Position numbers and translations under genes: made by a program. Below the pieces are notes generated by a model. It saw only the letters and a list, made by a program, of their open reading frames with translations, had not been told where the DNA came from and made no database searches. Below, one piece after another: positions 1-7,513 of a stretch of 56,447 nt of DNA; position 1 is the first letter of the stretch; the number at the start of each line of letters is the position of its first letter. This DNA comes from Planctomycetota bacterium (GTDB taxonomy: Bacteria > Planctomycetota > Phycisphaerae > WQYP01). The stretch lies in contig JAJZNX010000043.1 in assembly GCA_021852275.1 (NCBI GenBank), positions 1-56,447 of the forward strand. The letters are read 5' to 3'.

Positions 1-167
1 AACTTTTGCAGCGCCGCGTGATAATTGCCCTGATGATACAGCCGCAACCCCTCATTTCGCAGTTCATGATTAGACGCCACACATCCACCCAGCAAGGTCA
101 TTGCCGCCAGAATACCCGCAACCGCCATGCACCTGATTCTTAATTTTGCAAGTTTTTTAACATTCAT
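1..167 (-). CDS. TPR-type lipoprotein, N-terminal part (runs off the left edge)
   Basis: This partial gene starts at the ATG whose first base is 167 and continues beyond base 1. GGAG lies 7 nt upstream. The product opens with a basic stretch and a hydrophobic segment ending in LLGGC, a good lipobox, so it should be an envelope lipoprotein. Straight after it comes a segment with the look of a first TPR helix pair (NEGLRLYHQGNYHAALQK). Function is not visible beyond a probable protein-protein interaction role. It is divergent from the LigD-phosphoesterase-like gene. The lipobox is seen directly; the TPR call rests on one partial repeat. Confidence 0.6.
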   Translation of the reverse strand, partial: MNVKKLAKLRIRCMAVAGILAAMTLLGGCVASNHELRNEGLRLYHQGNYHAALQK

Positions 168-214
168 CCGTGGACTCCAGAGAAAACACTATCTGATGAT
201 GGTATCATTGAACC

Positions 215-655
215 ATGGTTTGGCAAGACTCTCCAAATGAAAACGCCCAGTCCCACCCAATGCCTGATGCCGCACTCCGGCCATCACCAACTGCACTTTT
301 CGCCGTCCTGCAGCACCAGCAAAGTCATTATACGCACTGGGATCTGCTTCTGGAATTGCCTGCCAGAGAATTACTGGCCACATTTCGCGTGGACCACCCA
401 CCCGACACCTGGGCCACAGCAGGCGTTTTAACCATCCAGGCGCTGCCCGATCACCGCCGCATTTATCTGGACTACGAAGGCCCCATCTCCGGCGACCGTG
501 GAACAGTTATCCGCTACGACCGGGGAACCTTGCACCTGGTGCAATATACCCCCACCCACATTGCCGTCGAAATTACTGGCGCTTTGCTTCACGGCCGGCT
601 GAACCTTCACGCCGCCGATCCAGCTACCAATCGCTGGAGTCTTCACCTGGCTTGA
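215..655 (+). CDS. LigD 3'-phosphoesterase-domain-like protein
   Basis: The 146-residue protein carries the pattern of the LigD 3'-phosphoesterase (PE) domain: FAVLQHQQSHYTHWDLLLEL matches the H-x-DLxLE core of that domain, followed by short beta-strand stretches (YLDYEGPISGDRGTVIRYDRG). In bacterial NHEJ the PE domain trims 3' ends. Planctomycetes often encode it as a separate short protein, so its role here may be end processing or something else. No ligase or polymerase domain is present. No clear ribosome binding site precedes the ATG at 215; the in-frame ATG at 260 is an alternative. Family call fairly sure, function inferred. Confidence 0.7.
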   Translation: MVWQDSPNENAQSHPMPDAALRPSPTALFAVLQHQQSHYTHWDLLLELPARELLATFRVDHPPDTWATAGVLTIQALPDHRRIYLDYEGPISGDRGTVIRYDRGTLHLVQYTPTHIAVEITGALLHGRLNLHAADPATNRWSLHLA

Positions 656-873
656 GCACAGCCATTCCAGATCATCCCTGCATGGGCTGGTACTGCAGCC
701 ATACAGGACAACCTCTCTGAAACCGGCAGTGCCGGTACGCCATCATCGAGGCAACCTCTGTCCATGGTTTAGCGTTTGCCGCGATTTATAATAAAAAAAG
801 TGGCAGCGCGTTTCCAACCCGGTCTTGAGTCAACCAAGAGATTGCCCACCGAACACCATGTTCAGGGAAGACG

Positions 874-939
874 TTATTTCTTTTTGTTCTTCTTAGGTTT
901 CTTAACTTCTTTACGACGAGCATTATTTCCTTTACCCAT
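874..939 (-). CDS. 21-residue Lys-rich conserved-type small protein
   Basis: A very short gene reads MGKGNNARRKEVKKPKKNKK plus a final K, then TAA. AAGGAG sits 6 nt before the ATG. I recall similar MGKGNN...KKPKK peptides in many bacterial genomes as tiny proteins of unknown function; that is memory, not a search. Eleven of 21 residues are Lys or Arg, so it could bind nucleic acid, but nothing in the sequence shows this. It stands alone in an otherwise empty stretch. Confidence 0.65.
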   Translation of the reverse strand: MGKGNNARRKEVKKPKKNKKK

Positions 940-1511
940 GACAGGCTCCTTATAAAAGGGTACTACTTCCAGCATCACCACAAGGTCATGCGTACCGGGA
1001 ATACCATCATCCGGTTAACATCCCATAATACTTGATGCGCCGGCATTTGCCAGCACAAAATCACCGTTTCCAGACCGCATCAGGAGCCGACATCTCCGGC
1101 GGCCGGATGCCGGATTTGCGGCTATTGCCATGAAGGGCCTGTACAATAATATCGGGATATCCATACCTCAATGACAGAATTCACCGCAGAGGCATGGTTG
1201 GTACACGTATTTACTTGTCCTGGGCAGCGGGCATTTATGCCAATGCCGACAGTTCGCCTCGGCTGGAGGGAGGAACAGCCGGCTACGACGATGCGGGCGA
1301 AGACGCTTGCGATCCCAGGGATATCATGGCGGACAAGATGCCCCCCCCCCAAAAAAAAGATAAAGATCAGGGCTGACGTAGTCTGCGCAACGCTTGCGCC
1401 TCGCCGGCGGCCAAAACTCCTGCGCCGTAAAGAATGAATTTATTTCTGCACGGCCCTTAGTGCCGCACAGGACATTTTCCATGCGGCCTGGCAGCGGGTA
1501 TTCTGCTGGTT
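940..1511. other. Intergenic stretch without a supported gene
   Basis: I see no convincing gene here. Open frames are short, lack ribosome binding sites and encode composition-biased peptides. A C10 tract followed by A8 lies near 1341-1358. The 656-873 stretch on the other side of the 21-residue gene is similar; it holds an AT-rich TATAATAA run near 788-797 but no clear promoter. Confidence 0.4.
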
Positions 1512-2096
1512 ATGGCGACTCAGGAAATACAACGCGTGCTGGTTTCCCGGCGGCGAATCGCCCGGCGTGTGCAGGCGTTGGCCGGCGAAATTGCCGCCAG
1601 CTATCGGGGGCGGGAACTGGTGATGGTGCCCCTGCTCACCGGATCCATGATTTTTCTGGCCGATTTAATGCGCTGCCTGCCGCTGAAAATGCGTGTAGAT
1701 GTTCTGGCCGTATCCAGCTATGCGGGTAAGATCACCCGCAATCGGCAGCCGCGAATTTTGTATCCGGAAAAGCTGCATGTTACAGGCAAGCACGTGCTGA
1801 TTGTGGATGATATCTTAGACAGCGGCCAAACTCTGGCGGCGGTGCGGGCGATTTTGCGACGGCAGCGGGCGGCCTCGGTGCGGGCTTGTGTGCTGTTGCG
1901 CAAGCACACCGCGCTGTGTTTGGGAATGCACGCGGATTTCATCGGTTTTGACATTCCCGACGAATTTGTGGTCGGGTACGGTATGGACTACAACCACTTT
2001 TACCGCAACCTGCCGGAAATCGCCGTGCTGCATCCTTCAGTCATCGTTACGGGGCCGCATGGAGGGAACTCCCATTCCCGTATTGCGCCCAGTTGA
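1512..2096 (+). CDS. hpt: Hypoxanthine (guanine) phosphoribosyltransferase
   Basis: The 194-residue protein salvages hypoxanthine or guanine with PRPP to give IMP or GMP in the cytoplasm. The PRPP-binding loop is VLIVDDILDSG (residues 95-105). The SSYAG segment (about 68-72) and the FVVGYGMDYNHFYRNLPEIAVL stretch near the end (purine-binding and C-terminal signature, split here only by position) are typical of bacterial Hpt. Length is close to the family norm of about 180. The start ATG lacks an obvious SD sequence, but the following residues fit a normal Hpt N terminus. The prophage left attachment site begins 11 bp after the stop codon, so the gene is intact. Confidence 0.9.
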   Translation: MATQEIQRVLVSRRRIARRVQALAGEIAASYRGRELVMVPLLTGSMIFLADLMRCLPLKMRVDVLAVSSYAGKITRNRQPRILYPEKLHVTGKHVLIVDDILDSGQTLAAVRAILRRQRAASVRACVLLRKHTALCLGMHADFIGFDIPDEFVVGYGMDYNHFYRNLPEIAVLHPSVIVTGPHGGNSHSRIAPS

Positions 2097-2106
2097 AATA
2101 AAAACT

Positions 2107-2151
2107 ATAGCCGATGGCGGGATTCGAACCTGCAACCTACGGTTTACAAAA
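2107..2151. repeat. attL: 45-bp core, partial tRNA-Thr copy
   Basis: These 45 bases are identical to 41008-41052. They contain the acceptor 3' strand, T arm and part of the anticodon arm of tRNA-Thr in minus orientation, then diverge (acatag here, ccgttg in the intact tRNA). This is the duplicated half left by site-specific integration. Confidence 0.93.
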
Positions 2152-2208
2152 ACATAGAACAGGTGAATACGCCAATGAATTCATCATTTTGAGATGTGAA
2201 TAATGTGC

Positions 2209-2252
2209 ATGTTAGGTATTATGTTAGGTATGTTGGTTGTCGGCGGTTGTCG
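2209..2252. promoter_or_regulatory. Left arm-type integrase binding sites (candidate)
   Basis: Two sets of direct repeats lie just inside attL. ATGTTAGGTAT occurs at 2209-2219 and 2221-2231. GGTTGTCG occurs at 2235-2242 and 2245-2252. The latter octamer is also present twice near the other prophage end in the same orientation (40940-40947, 40951-40958). Such paired arm sites are what tyrosine integrases of the lambda type bind. The repeats are seen; the binding role is inferred. Confidence 0.5.
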
Positions 2253-2259
2253 TTACCAT

Positions 2260-3996
2260 TTATGGTCGCACTACGGTCAAATCTCCAGACGAAACGGTGG
2301 TGGTCAGACCGGATGCGTCTATATAGACCAGCTTCCACCGGTACGCGGATCCGTTGGTGGGCGGAGTCGTCAGCGACAGCGAGCCGGTTTGGGCTGCCGT
2401 GAGAGGGACTGTGGCCGATAGAGTTCCAGTCTCCAACGAAAGTGTGGCCGAAGCAGTCAATGCGGGTGAGACTGGCGTCCCTGCCGGAGTTCGCAGGTAA
2501 GTTCCCATCGGCTCGACGACTAAACTGGCGGAAGCCCCGGTGAGGTCTGCAGCAGCAAAATTGGAGATCGTCAAAACAATCGGTCCATTTCCGCTGCCGG
2601 TACTGTAATCGTCACCACCCGTGAGGGTGATGGTGCCAGACGATACTGGCGATTGTACCGACAAAGACATTGGCGCCCCCGCGACCGGCTGGCCCAAGAT
2701 TTCCGTGATGTTAACCGGGATCGGCTCAGCAGCCGCAATCGCCGCGGACGCCGCCGCTTGAGTCTGAGCTGCGTTCAATGGCACTACATAACTTGAAGCT
2801 GGCAAAGCCGCTGCGGCGGCAGTAAGCTGAGCCTGCTCTGCAGCCACCAGCGTTACATTCCCACTACCATCCGTCGCCAGCAGGTTCGCGGGTGTCTGGA
2901 GGATCGCTGCAGCAATCGTCGCAGCCGTCAGCGGTGCTGTGCCTACTGTGTCATCTGTCGCCACACCTTCGAGCACGGTGCTGGGTGGTGGGACGGCAAG
3001 AGACCCAACCATGGTAGAGGTCGCCGTACCGAAGCTGGTGTTCAGTCTCACATCCGAATCCGCGGGAACAATATAGTTTGGTGTATACCCTGTCTGTGCC
3101 TGTCCCACCCAGAATGTGTTGTTGAATTTTCCGTTCGTGCCGACCTGAGCTGTGCTTGCGGCAGTCAATGAGCCGGTAATCAGTGTGGCACATATTCCAT
3201 CGGGGATGACGCCAAATGATCCTAAATCACATTCACCAATAACTACATCCGAGAATGCCGTCCCCACGTGAACAGTACTCGCGCTGGAAACCGTCAGTTT
3301 ATTTATTTTAACCGGTAGAGGATTGAACGCACCGTATTCAAATAAAGAGCCACTCCCACTCAGAACAACTTCATTAAGGGTGATCATTCCATTGGTATAA
3401 GCTCCGCCCGAAATTGCTGCAAAAGACGATGAAGTAGTCATTGTCCCCGAAACAGTAGCGGTATAATAAAAATTAAGCGGGAAAGGTTGACCAAGCATAG
3501 GCGTAAAATTATTTGGGATGATAGACAGAACAGAGCTTCCTGACATGGAAACGTTGCCATTGATCGCCAATTGCACTACTTGATTCGCCAAGTACGCCCC
3601 ACCGCTTAAAACCACATCACCATTTACTGTGAGACCGCAAGGCAGACCTCCACTCGAAATACCAGTTGCATTGTTGAATAATTCTCCTCCCGAAAGATTG
3701 ACGGCACCGTTCACAATTACACTCACCGGCACGTTATTGCTAGTGAAAAAGGTAGCCCCTGAGCCGGATATATCAGCATTGATCGTGTAAGTGCCACTAC
3801 CACCACCAAACGTAAATCCTGAAACCGAAAGACCTCCATCGGAGATCAATGATGCATAGATGGTCGAAGATCCAAACAGCTTTATGGTTTGACCATTTAA
3901 ATCAACGATGTCGCTGCTGGTAGGTACAGTACCTGATGACCACGTAGTAGTTGCGGACCAATAGCCGCCACCAGAAACTGCTGTGATATTCGCCAT
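2260..3996 (-). CDS. Tail fibre / beta-solenoid-like structural protein
   Basis: A 578-residue protein, very rich in Gly, Ser, Thr and Ala. Residues 1-60 have the WSSGTVPTSSDIVDLNGQ type opening seen in phage fibre proteins with right-handed beta-helices. Residues 60-280 hold repeated short beta-strand units (NGAVNLSGGEL, NGDVVLSGGAYL, NGNVSMSGSSVL). The middle (about 350-430) is Ala-rich and probably helical, and the C terminus forms further beta-sandwich-like sequence (SGTITLTGGDDYSTG). It is the last gene of the late operon; its start overlaps the previous stop (TGATG). A host-contact or distal tail role is likely but inferred. Confidence 0.65.
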   Translation of the reverse strand: MANITAVSGGGYWSATTTWSSGTVPTSSDIVDLNGQTIKLFGSSTIYASLISDGGLSVSGFTFGGGSGTYTINADISGSGATFFTSNNVPVSVIVNGAVNLSGGELFNNATGISSGGLPCGLTVNGDVVLSGGAYLANQVVQLAINGNVSMSGSSVLSIIPNNFTPMLGQPFPLNFYYTATVSGTMTTSSSFAAISGGAYTNGMITLNEVVLSGSGSLFEYGAFNPLPVKINKLTVSSASTVHVGTAFSDVVIGECDLGSFGVIPDGICATLITGSLTAASTAQVGTNGKFNNTFWVGQAQTGYTPNYIVPADSDVRLNTSFGTATSTMVGSLAVPPPSTVLEGVATDDTVGTAPLTAATIAAAILQTPANLLATDGSGNVTLVAAEQAQLTAAAAALPASSYVVPLNAAQTQAAASAAIAAAEPIPVNITEILGQPVAGAPMSLSVQSPVSSGTITLTGGDDYSTGSGNGPIVLTISNFAAADLTGASASLVVEPMGTYLRTPAGTPVSPALTASATLSLETGTLSATVPLTAAQTGSLSLTTPPTNGSAYRWKLVYIDASGLTTTVSSGDLTVVRP

Positions 3997-4568
3997 CAGA
4001 TCGCTCCACTATACGTACTACCAAGCTGCGTGGTCGTCGGAATTGCAGGCGTAGTGCCATTGTTGATAGCTATCGCTACCGTGTTAATTTGTGCCAGCAC
4101 TGCGTTTTGTGCCTTGATGGCGGACACCCGCAGCGCCAACACCTGCTGCATCAACTGAGCTTGCGTCACATCCGTCGCTGTCGCCGCACGCCCAAGAGTG
4201 GTTGTGGCGACGGATGGCGGAAGACCCAGCGCGTTGAGGCTGTTCGCCTGGGCTTGTGTAATAACTCCGCCGCTCACGAAAGCGGCAATCATGGTCTGGA
4301 TTTCGGCGTTGGAGAGATCAAATGTCGGCGCGCCGGACGTAAACATATCCAGTGCGGCTAAAGCAGCGGATTGCAGCGGACCTGCCGTGGCCGCCGTGGC
4401 TTGCAATGTCGCACGCACCCCGGTGCTGGCAGCCCAGATCAGCACGGCGCTCGTGGGAACTGCCGTCGGCGAGCCGGTCTGCGTGTTGATCGCAGTCAAA
4501 ATCTGCGCGGCTGTCATCCCCGTGTAAGTGCTCCCATTAAGTGCATTCGCCAAGTTCGTGTAATTCAT
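3996..4568 (-). CDS. Phage structural protein of unknown role, Ala/Thr-rich
   Basis: The 190-residue product starts at MNYTNLANALNG; a GGG-containing SD lies 6 nt upstream, and the extension to 4595 is therefore not used. It is predicted mostly helical, with TGMTAAQILTAINTQTG near the start and a central AALDMFTSG...DLSNAEIQTMIAAFVSGGVIT segment. I have seen this general type (MxYxxLxxxLxxxxxTGMTAxxxAxxIN...) in phages of planctomycetes and Verrucomicrobia beside fibre genes, but know no function. It overlaps the fibre gene by one base, suggesting coupled translation and perhaps a chaperone or adaptor role. Confidence 0.6.
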   Translation of the reverse strand: MNYTNLANALNGSTYTGMTAAQILTAINTQTGSPTAVPTSAVLIWAASTGVRATLQATAATAGPLQSAALAALDMFTSGAPTFDLSNAEIQTMIAAFVSGGVITQAQANSLNALGLPPSVATTTLGRAATATDVTQAQLMQQVLALRVSAIKAQNAVLAQINTVAIAINNGTTPAIPTTTQLGSTYSGAI

Positions 4569-4626
4569 ATGTATACCCTTTATCGCCAGAAACAATGACC
4601 TGCCAGAATTCCAGTGAGCAGTGCTT

Positions 4627-4872
4627 TTATGCAGGTCTTTGGTCGAGACCTTTCTCCTTCAAGATTGCAACAACATCCTCCCATTTGAGACAATCACACA
4701 TGCAAGCGATGGGATCATCTTTGCTTGGCGATGTTCCCACCTGAACATAACCATTACAAAAATCGTTGCCCGGTATAGCATCTCGCAAGATACCGATTTT
4801 TGGCTCTTCAAGGCAATCCAGTGATAAAATTTTGTCACCATTACGGGCTTGACGACCATTTCTGTAGTGCAT
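4627..4872 (-). CDS. Small phage protein, unknown function
   Basis: This 81-residue protein begins MHYRNGRQARNGDKIL, an opening common among small phage proteins that form a short beta-barrel-like N terminus. It contains four Cys (one pair as CMCDC near residue 57-61), which might bind metal. GGAG is 8 nt before the ATG. It lies four bases from the next upstream gene in the minus-strand late operon. No function can be assigned. Confidence 0.6.
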   Translation of the reverse strand: MHYRNGRQARNGDKILSLDCLEEPKIGILRDAIPGNDFCNGYVQVGTSPSKDDPIACMCDCLKWEDVVAILKEKGLDQRPA

Positions 4873-4875
4873 AAT

Positions 4876-5076
4876 TTATCTCCAAAACCAATGACCAACC
4901 AAAATCCCAGCCAGCAGCGCAATCCACGGATTTTTGCTCGCAGTATCAAAAATCACCTGCGATATCGTCGCCGGCGTCCCGAATTTCATCTCGACCACAA
5001 TGTCGTAAATCACCAGCGCGATCGCCAACGCGATGATGATGACTCCCGTCATTTTGCGAGCGGTTTCAGTTGTCAT
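4876..5076 (-). CDS. Small two-TM membrane protein, holin-like
   Basis: Start chosen at MTTETARKM because GGAGGAG lies just upstream of it; a longer form from 5115 has no SD. The 66 residues hold two hydrophobic segments (about 9-25 and 47-63), the second reading NPWIALLAGILVGHWFW, a pattern frequent in small phage membrane proteins and holins. It starts inside the stop of the 51-residue gene upstream (ATGA overlap). Size, topology and place among other small membrane genes fit a holin or holin-associated protein; this is inference only. Confidence 0.55.
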   Translation of the reverse strand: MTTETARKMTGVIIIALAIALVIYDIVVEMKFGTPATISQVIFDTASKNPWIALLAGILVGHWFWR

Positions 5077-5228
5077 AGCTCCTCCAACAAAAACCACGTA
5101 TGGCAAGTCTGGCAATAGCTTGGGGCGTCATCTGCATACCAGACCCGATGGCCACGGTGCCGTCCGTAACGGCTGTCCTGTAAAACCCGCCGGCACAGAT
5201 ACGAAAACATGTCGTGAATACGTGTCAT
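5073..5228 (-). CDS. 51-residue CxxC protein
   Basis: A short gene fits exactly between its neighbours: GGAGG lies four nt before its ATG (5228-5226), the ATG overlaps the stop of the sigma-like gene (TGATG), and its TGA overlaps the next ATG. The product begins MTRIHDMFSYLCRRVL, is rich in Arg and Tyr, and has CQTCHTWF near the C terminus, a possible half zinc site. The perfect start/stop coupling is the main argument that it is real. Function unknown. Confidence 0.6.
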   Translation of the reverse strand: MTRIHDMFSYLCRRVLQDSRYGRHRGHRVWYADDAPSYCQTCHTWFLLEEL

Positions 5229-5812
5229 CAAACCTCCGCTTTCTCCGGACGCACTGGCGAGCCTCGAAAATCACAGCCCAATAATCGCCGCCGCACCGCC
5301 TGCAATATCTTCACGGTAAACTCCACCGTAGCTGCGTCCACTTCGCACGAGGTTCCTTCGGAAAAACGGTGGCATTTCCTGATCGCCCGGTCAATGGCAT
5401 TCGCGATTGTCCGGCGGCTTTCACTGTCCTTGATTTCGAAGGCTGATGGCTTAAAGTCGCTCAAAAACAACCGGTCCAGCGTGCGGGCCCGGGCATACTC
5501 GATGTTGACCTCCGTACCATTGGCCCGCAAGGAACTGATCGGATCTTCCCCGCAACGGCGGCTTAATTTTACCATGCGACGTTTCATACAGACAGCAAAA
5601 TAATGTCGTGAATTGCCTTTGGATTTATCGGTATGAGCGGGCAACTTTTCTGCGGCCCACAATACAGTCTCGGCAATTACATCCTCGCGATCCGATGGAG
5701 ACCTGAAAATTATCTTCCGGGAGCATTTCTCCGCCAATTCAGACAGCTCCAGCCAGGCCGCCGGGTCGCGATCCACAAGGCCTTTTACATAAATTTGGTC
5801 GGCAATAGTCAT
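5228..5812 (-). CDS. Sigma-factor-like (region 2-like) protein
   Basis: The 194-residue protein has an N-terminal helical block (DPAAWLELSELAEKC...REDVIAETVLWAAEKL...SRHYFAVCMKRRMVKLSRR) that resembles sigma-70 region 2 of ECF-type factors: an acidic helix, the DVxAETxLxA stretch, then a basic helix. No clear region 4 HTH is seen in the C-terminal half. It could direct or modify transcription of late phage genes, or be a divergent regulator. It overlaps the PEP-CTERM gene upstream by four bases and the 51-residue gene downstream. The sigma link is weak sequence similarity by eye. Confidence 0.45.
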   Translation of the reverse strand: MTIADQIYVKGLVDRDPAAWLELSELAEKCSRKIIFRSPSDREDVIAETVLWAAEKLPAHTDKSKGNSRHYFAVCMKRRMVKLSRRCGEDPISSLRANGTEVNIEYARARTLDRLFLSDFKPSAFEIKDSESRRTIANAIDRAIRKCHRFSEGTSCEVDAATVEFTVKILQAVRRRLLGCDFRGSPVRPEKAEV

Positions 5813-6024
5813 GTGAGCTTTTTCCGCCTTTTAGTCAAAGCCAATACCACCAAGCCAAGACCAACTAATGGAAGCGTACCTGGCTCCGGCGCGACCGGTG
5901 TTGCGTCCGGTGCCGCAGCCACTGGCCCCGTGGGCCGGCAACTCGCCAATATACAGGCGAGGAAAATCAGCCACGCCATCACCACCACAATCGCCACTAT
6001 CACCATCCAGCCCTTACCAATCAT
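5809..6024 (-). CDS. 71-residue lipoprotein with a PEP-CTERM-like tail
   Basis: The protein has a hydrophobic N terminus ending in ILASC (residues 25-29), a good lipobox. A Pro/Ala linker follows, then VAPEPGT (44-50), a hydrophobic segment LPLVGLGLVVLAL (51-63) and the basic end TKRRKKLT. The last 28 residues match the PEP-CTERM sorting signal (Pro-Glu-Pro, membrane helix, basic tail) that exosortase recognises in planctomycetes. The same layout (lipoprotein N terminus, C-terminal membrane helix) is that of unimolecular spanins, though 71 residues is short. It sits among small membrane genes. Sequence features are plain; the role is open. Confidence 0.7.
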   Translation of the reverse strand: MIGKGWMVIVAIVVVMAWLIFLACILASCRPTGPVAAAPDATPVAPEPGTLPLVGLGLVVLALTKRRKKLT

Positions 6025-6271
6025 GTTTTTTTCCCATTATTTTTGCGTGCATTTCATTGATCTGTCGTTCCAGATTTTCCATTTTCATTTCGGAATTTTT
6101 GGCGTGCTCTTCCAATTTTTTAAGCCGGGGGGGAATCGCGCCCAAGGCCCATGCGGCCCCGGCAACTCCAGCTACGGTGGTCAATATGACCATGGCCCAT
6201 GCAGCCTGATCGCTCGAAGTGTCAGCCACAATCAGAGCGAAAATGATAGTAACACTCGCGAGATAATTCAT
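6014..6271 (-). CDS. Small membrane protein with coiled coil
   Basis: The 85-residue product has two hydrophobic segments (about 1-18 and 25-45) followed by a charged, heptad-like helix (PPRLKKLEEHAKNSEMKMENLERQINEMHAKI). That is the topology of holin/antiholin or i-spanin-type phage proteins, here with the coiled coil at the C terminus. GGAAGGG is four nt before the ATG. It overlaps the genes on both sides by 4 and 11 bases. A lysis role is plausible from context only. Confidence 0.55.
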   Translation of the reverse strand: MNYLASVTIIFALIVADTSSDQAAWAMVILTTVAGVAGAAWALGAIPPRLKKLEEHAKNSEMKMENLERQINEMHAKIMGKKHDW

Positions 6272-6429
6272 TTGCCCTTCCCGCCATGTTTAAAAAACTC
6301 GACGGCCCGTTCGTGTGCCACAGCTTGTTTACGTGATAAAAACGTACCCAAGTTCTTATGCTGACCGTTCGTGTTTTTATCTTTGCTGTACAGCCGAAAT
6401 GCATTGTGATCTGGCACTTTCCGAATCAT
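6268..6429 (-). CDS. 53-residue phage protein, conserved small type
   Basis: Start taken at MIRKVPDHNAFRLYSK because AGGAG lies 7 nt upstream; longer starts at 6450 and 6474 lack an SD. The pattern (a beta-hairpin reading VxxxNxFRLYSKD, then GTFLSRKQAVAHERAVEFFKHGG) belongs to a common class of tiny phage and plasmid proteins ending in RxxxxxFFKHxG. Function unknown. It overlaps the following gene by four bases. Confidence 0.6.
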   Translation of the reverse strand: MIRKVPDHNAFRLYSKDKNTNGQHKNLGTFLSRKQAVAHERAVEFFKHGGKGK

Positions 6430-6517
6430 TTGGTTCTCCTGTTTTTCCATGCGGATCGCAACCATCGGCTTCAATCTCGCTGATGATGAACATCTCGATG
6501 TTGCTTTCTTCCATCAT
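6377..6517 (-). CDS. Possible 46-residue protein, translationally coupled
   Basis: An ATG overlaps the TAA of the lipoprotein gene upstream (TAATG). The frame gives an acidic 46-residue peptide starting MMEESNIEMFIISEIEADG with two Cys. It overlaps the better supported 53-residue gene by 53 bases. The coupling is the only evidence; it may be untranslated leader. Confidence 0.3.
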   Translation of the reverse strand: MMEESNIEMFIISEIEADGCDPHGKTGEPNDSESARSQCISAVQQR

Positions 6518-7257
6518 TACCCCGCTTTGGTGGCTGCCGGTGCCGCTACGGTGCTCCCGCTGGCCGCAGACGACACCGTGGGAGCGGCCTGCATGGAAGA
6601 TTTGCTCGCAAAAATGCCGCTGAATTCCTTCCACACCCAAGCCAGACCAGATTCGATATATCCCCAAAGTTTGCCGAGAAAAGTGCCTGCGTACTCGAAC
6701 GGTTTCAATAACACAGAAAGAATGGGGAATTTCACACCGAGAGAAGTCGCAATCCCAGACTCACTAAACCAAACAAGACCCCCGAACAATACGAGAAAGA
6801 CCACTGTCAGCACGGCAATCCTCCCCACTTTGTAAAAAAGTCCATTTTTCACTTGCGTCTCTCCGGCCGCGTGATTGGCCATTTCAGCTCTCACCGCCAG
6901 ATGGATGCTCTGGCTGATCGCCGGTCCCAGCGCCGCAGCGGCTTTTTGCGTGCCAGTCAGGTCGGCTACCGTTTTTTGCGTTGCCTCACTCACGGCCAGT
7001 GACTGGCCGGTAAATGTGCTCGCCGGCTGCGTCGCCGGTGCTGTAGCAATCGCCGTGTGCAGGTTCTCAGCCTGCGTCGCGGCCGCAGCAGCATCAGCAT
7101 GTGCAGTTTTGACCGAAGTCAGCACGTTGCCGGCTGCGGTCTGCACAGGTGCCATGGTCTGCGCCGCCTGCTGTTTTTGTTGTTGGCTTGCACAGCCGCA
7201 TGTAATGCAGATAGCTGCAAAACTAATTATCGGAAAAGCTCGGTTTGACTTTTTCAT
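6517..7257 (-). CDS. Putative envelope lipoprotein with one TM segment
   Basis: The 246-residue protein has a signal sequence with Cys at 17, 20 and 22 (ICITCGCAS); Cys22 is the best acylation candidate although the lipobox is atypical. An Ala/Thr/Gln-rich helical region follows (residues 25-135), then a strong membrane helix (about 141-161, VGRIAVLTVVFLVLFGGLVWF split by eye), an amphipathic stretch and an Ala/Ser tail. N-terminal lipoprotein plus internal TM is unusual for a host protein and again reminiscent of spanin-type lysis proteins. It overlaps the preceding gene by 35 bases. No family recognised. Confidence 0.55.
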   Translation of the reverse strand: MKKSNRAFPIISFAAICITCGCASQQQKQQAAQTMAPVQTAAGNVLTSVKTAHADAAAAATQAENLHTAIATAPATQPASTFTGQSLAVSEATQKTVADLTGTQKAAAALGPAISQSIHLAVRAEMANHAAGETQVKNGLFYKVGRIAVLTVVFLVLFGGLVWFSESGIATSLGVKFPILSVLLKPFEYAGTFLGKLWGYIESGLAWVWKEFSGIFASKSSMQAAPTVSSAASGSTVAAPAATKAG

Positions 7258-7513
7258 GCAACTTCCTTTCGAGGTCTACACCATGGGCACGTTCGCATTC
7301 GTATTTTTTCTTCCAGGCGTCGCAAGACGACCGGGCAATGGTTGCTCGGACCTCCGCGTCCTCCGCTCGCCGGCGGTGAAACCTCGCGCGGAGCCAGCCC
7401 CAGGCGCCCAGGGCACTTGCGACTACAGTTCCAGCCGCCCCCGCAATCGTTCCCACGTCCCCGGCCACAGGAGCTACCTGTCGAATAACATGTACGGCAT
7501 GGTCGATCATCAA
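7223..7513 (-). CDS. Small membrane protein with charged C-terminal helix
   Basis: This 96-residue protein starts at two tandem ATGs with AAGG 6 nt upstream. A hydrophobic Gly/Ala-rich segment (residues about 18-40, GDVGTIAGAAGTVVASALGAW) is followed by an Arg-rich helix and a charged C terminus. It resembles Rz-like or holin-like phage proteins only in layout. It is the first gene of the small-gene cluster downstream of the plus-strand cassette, and overlaps the lipoprotein gene. Confidence 0.5.
   Translation of the reverse strand: MMIDHAVHVIRQVAPVAGDVGTIAGAAGTVVASALGAWGWLRARFHRRRAEDAEVRATIARSSCDAWKKKYECERAHGVDLERKLHEKVKPSFSDN

Noticed and set aside
1326-1376. 16-codon frame over the C10/A8 tract
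   Set aside because: No ribosome binding site, homopolymer-derived residues only, no context.
2107-2151. Second complete tRNA-Thr at the left end
   Set aside because: Only the 3' 42 bases of the tRNA are present; the 5' half is replaced by phage sequence.
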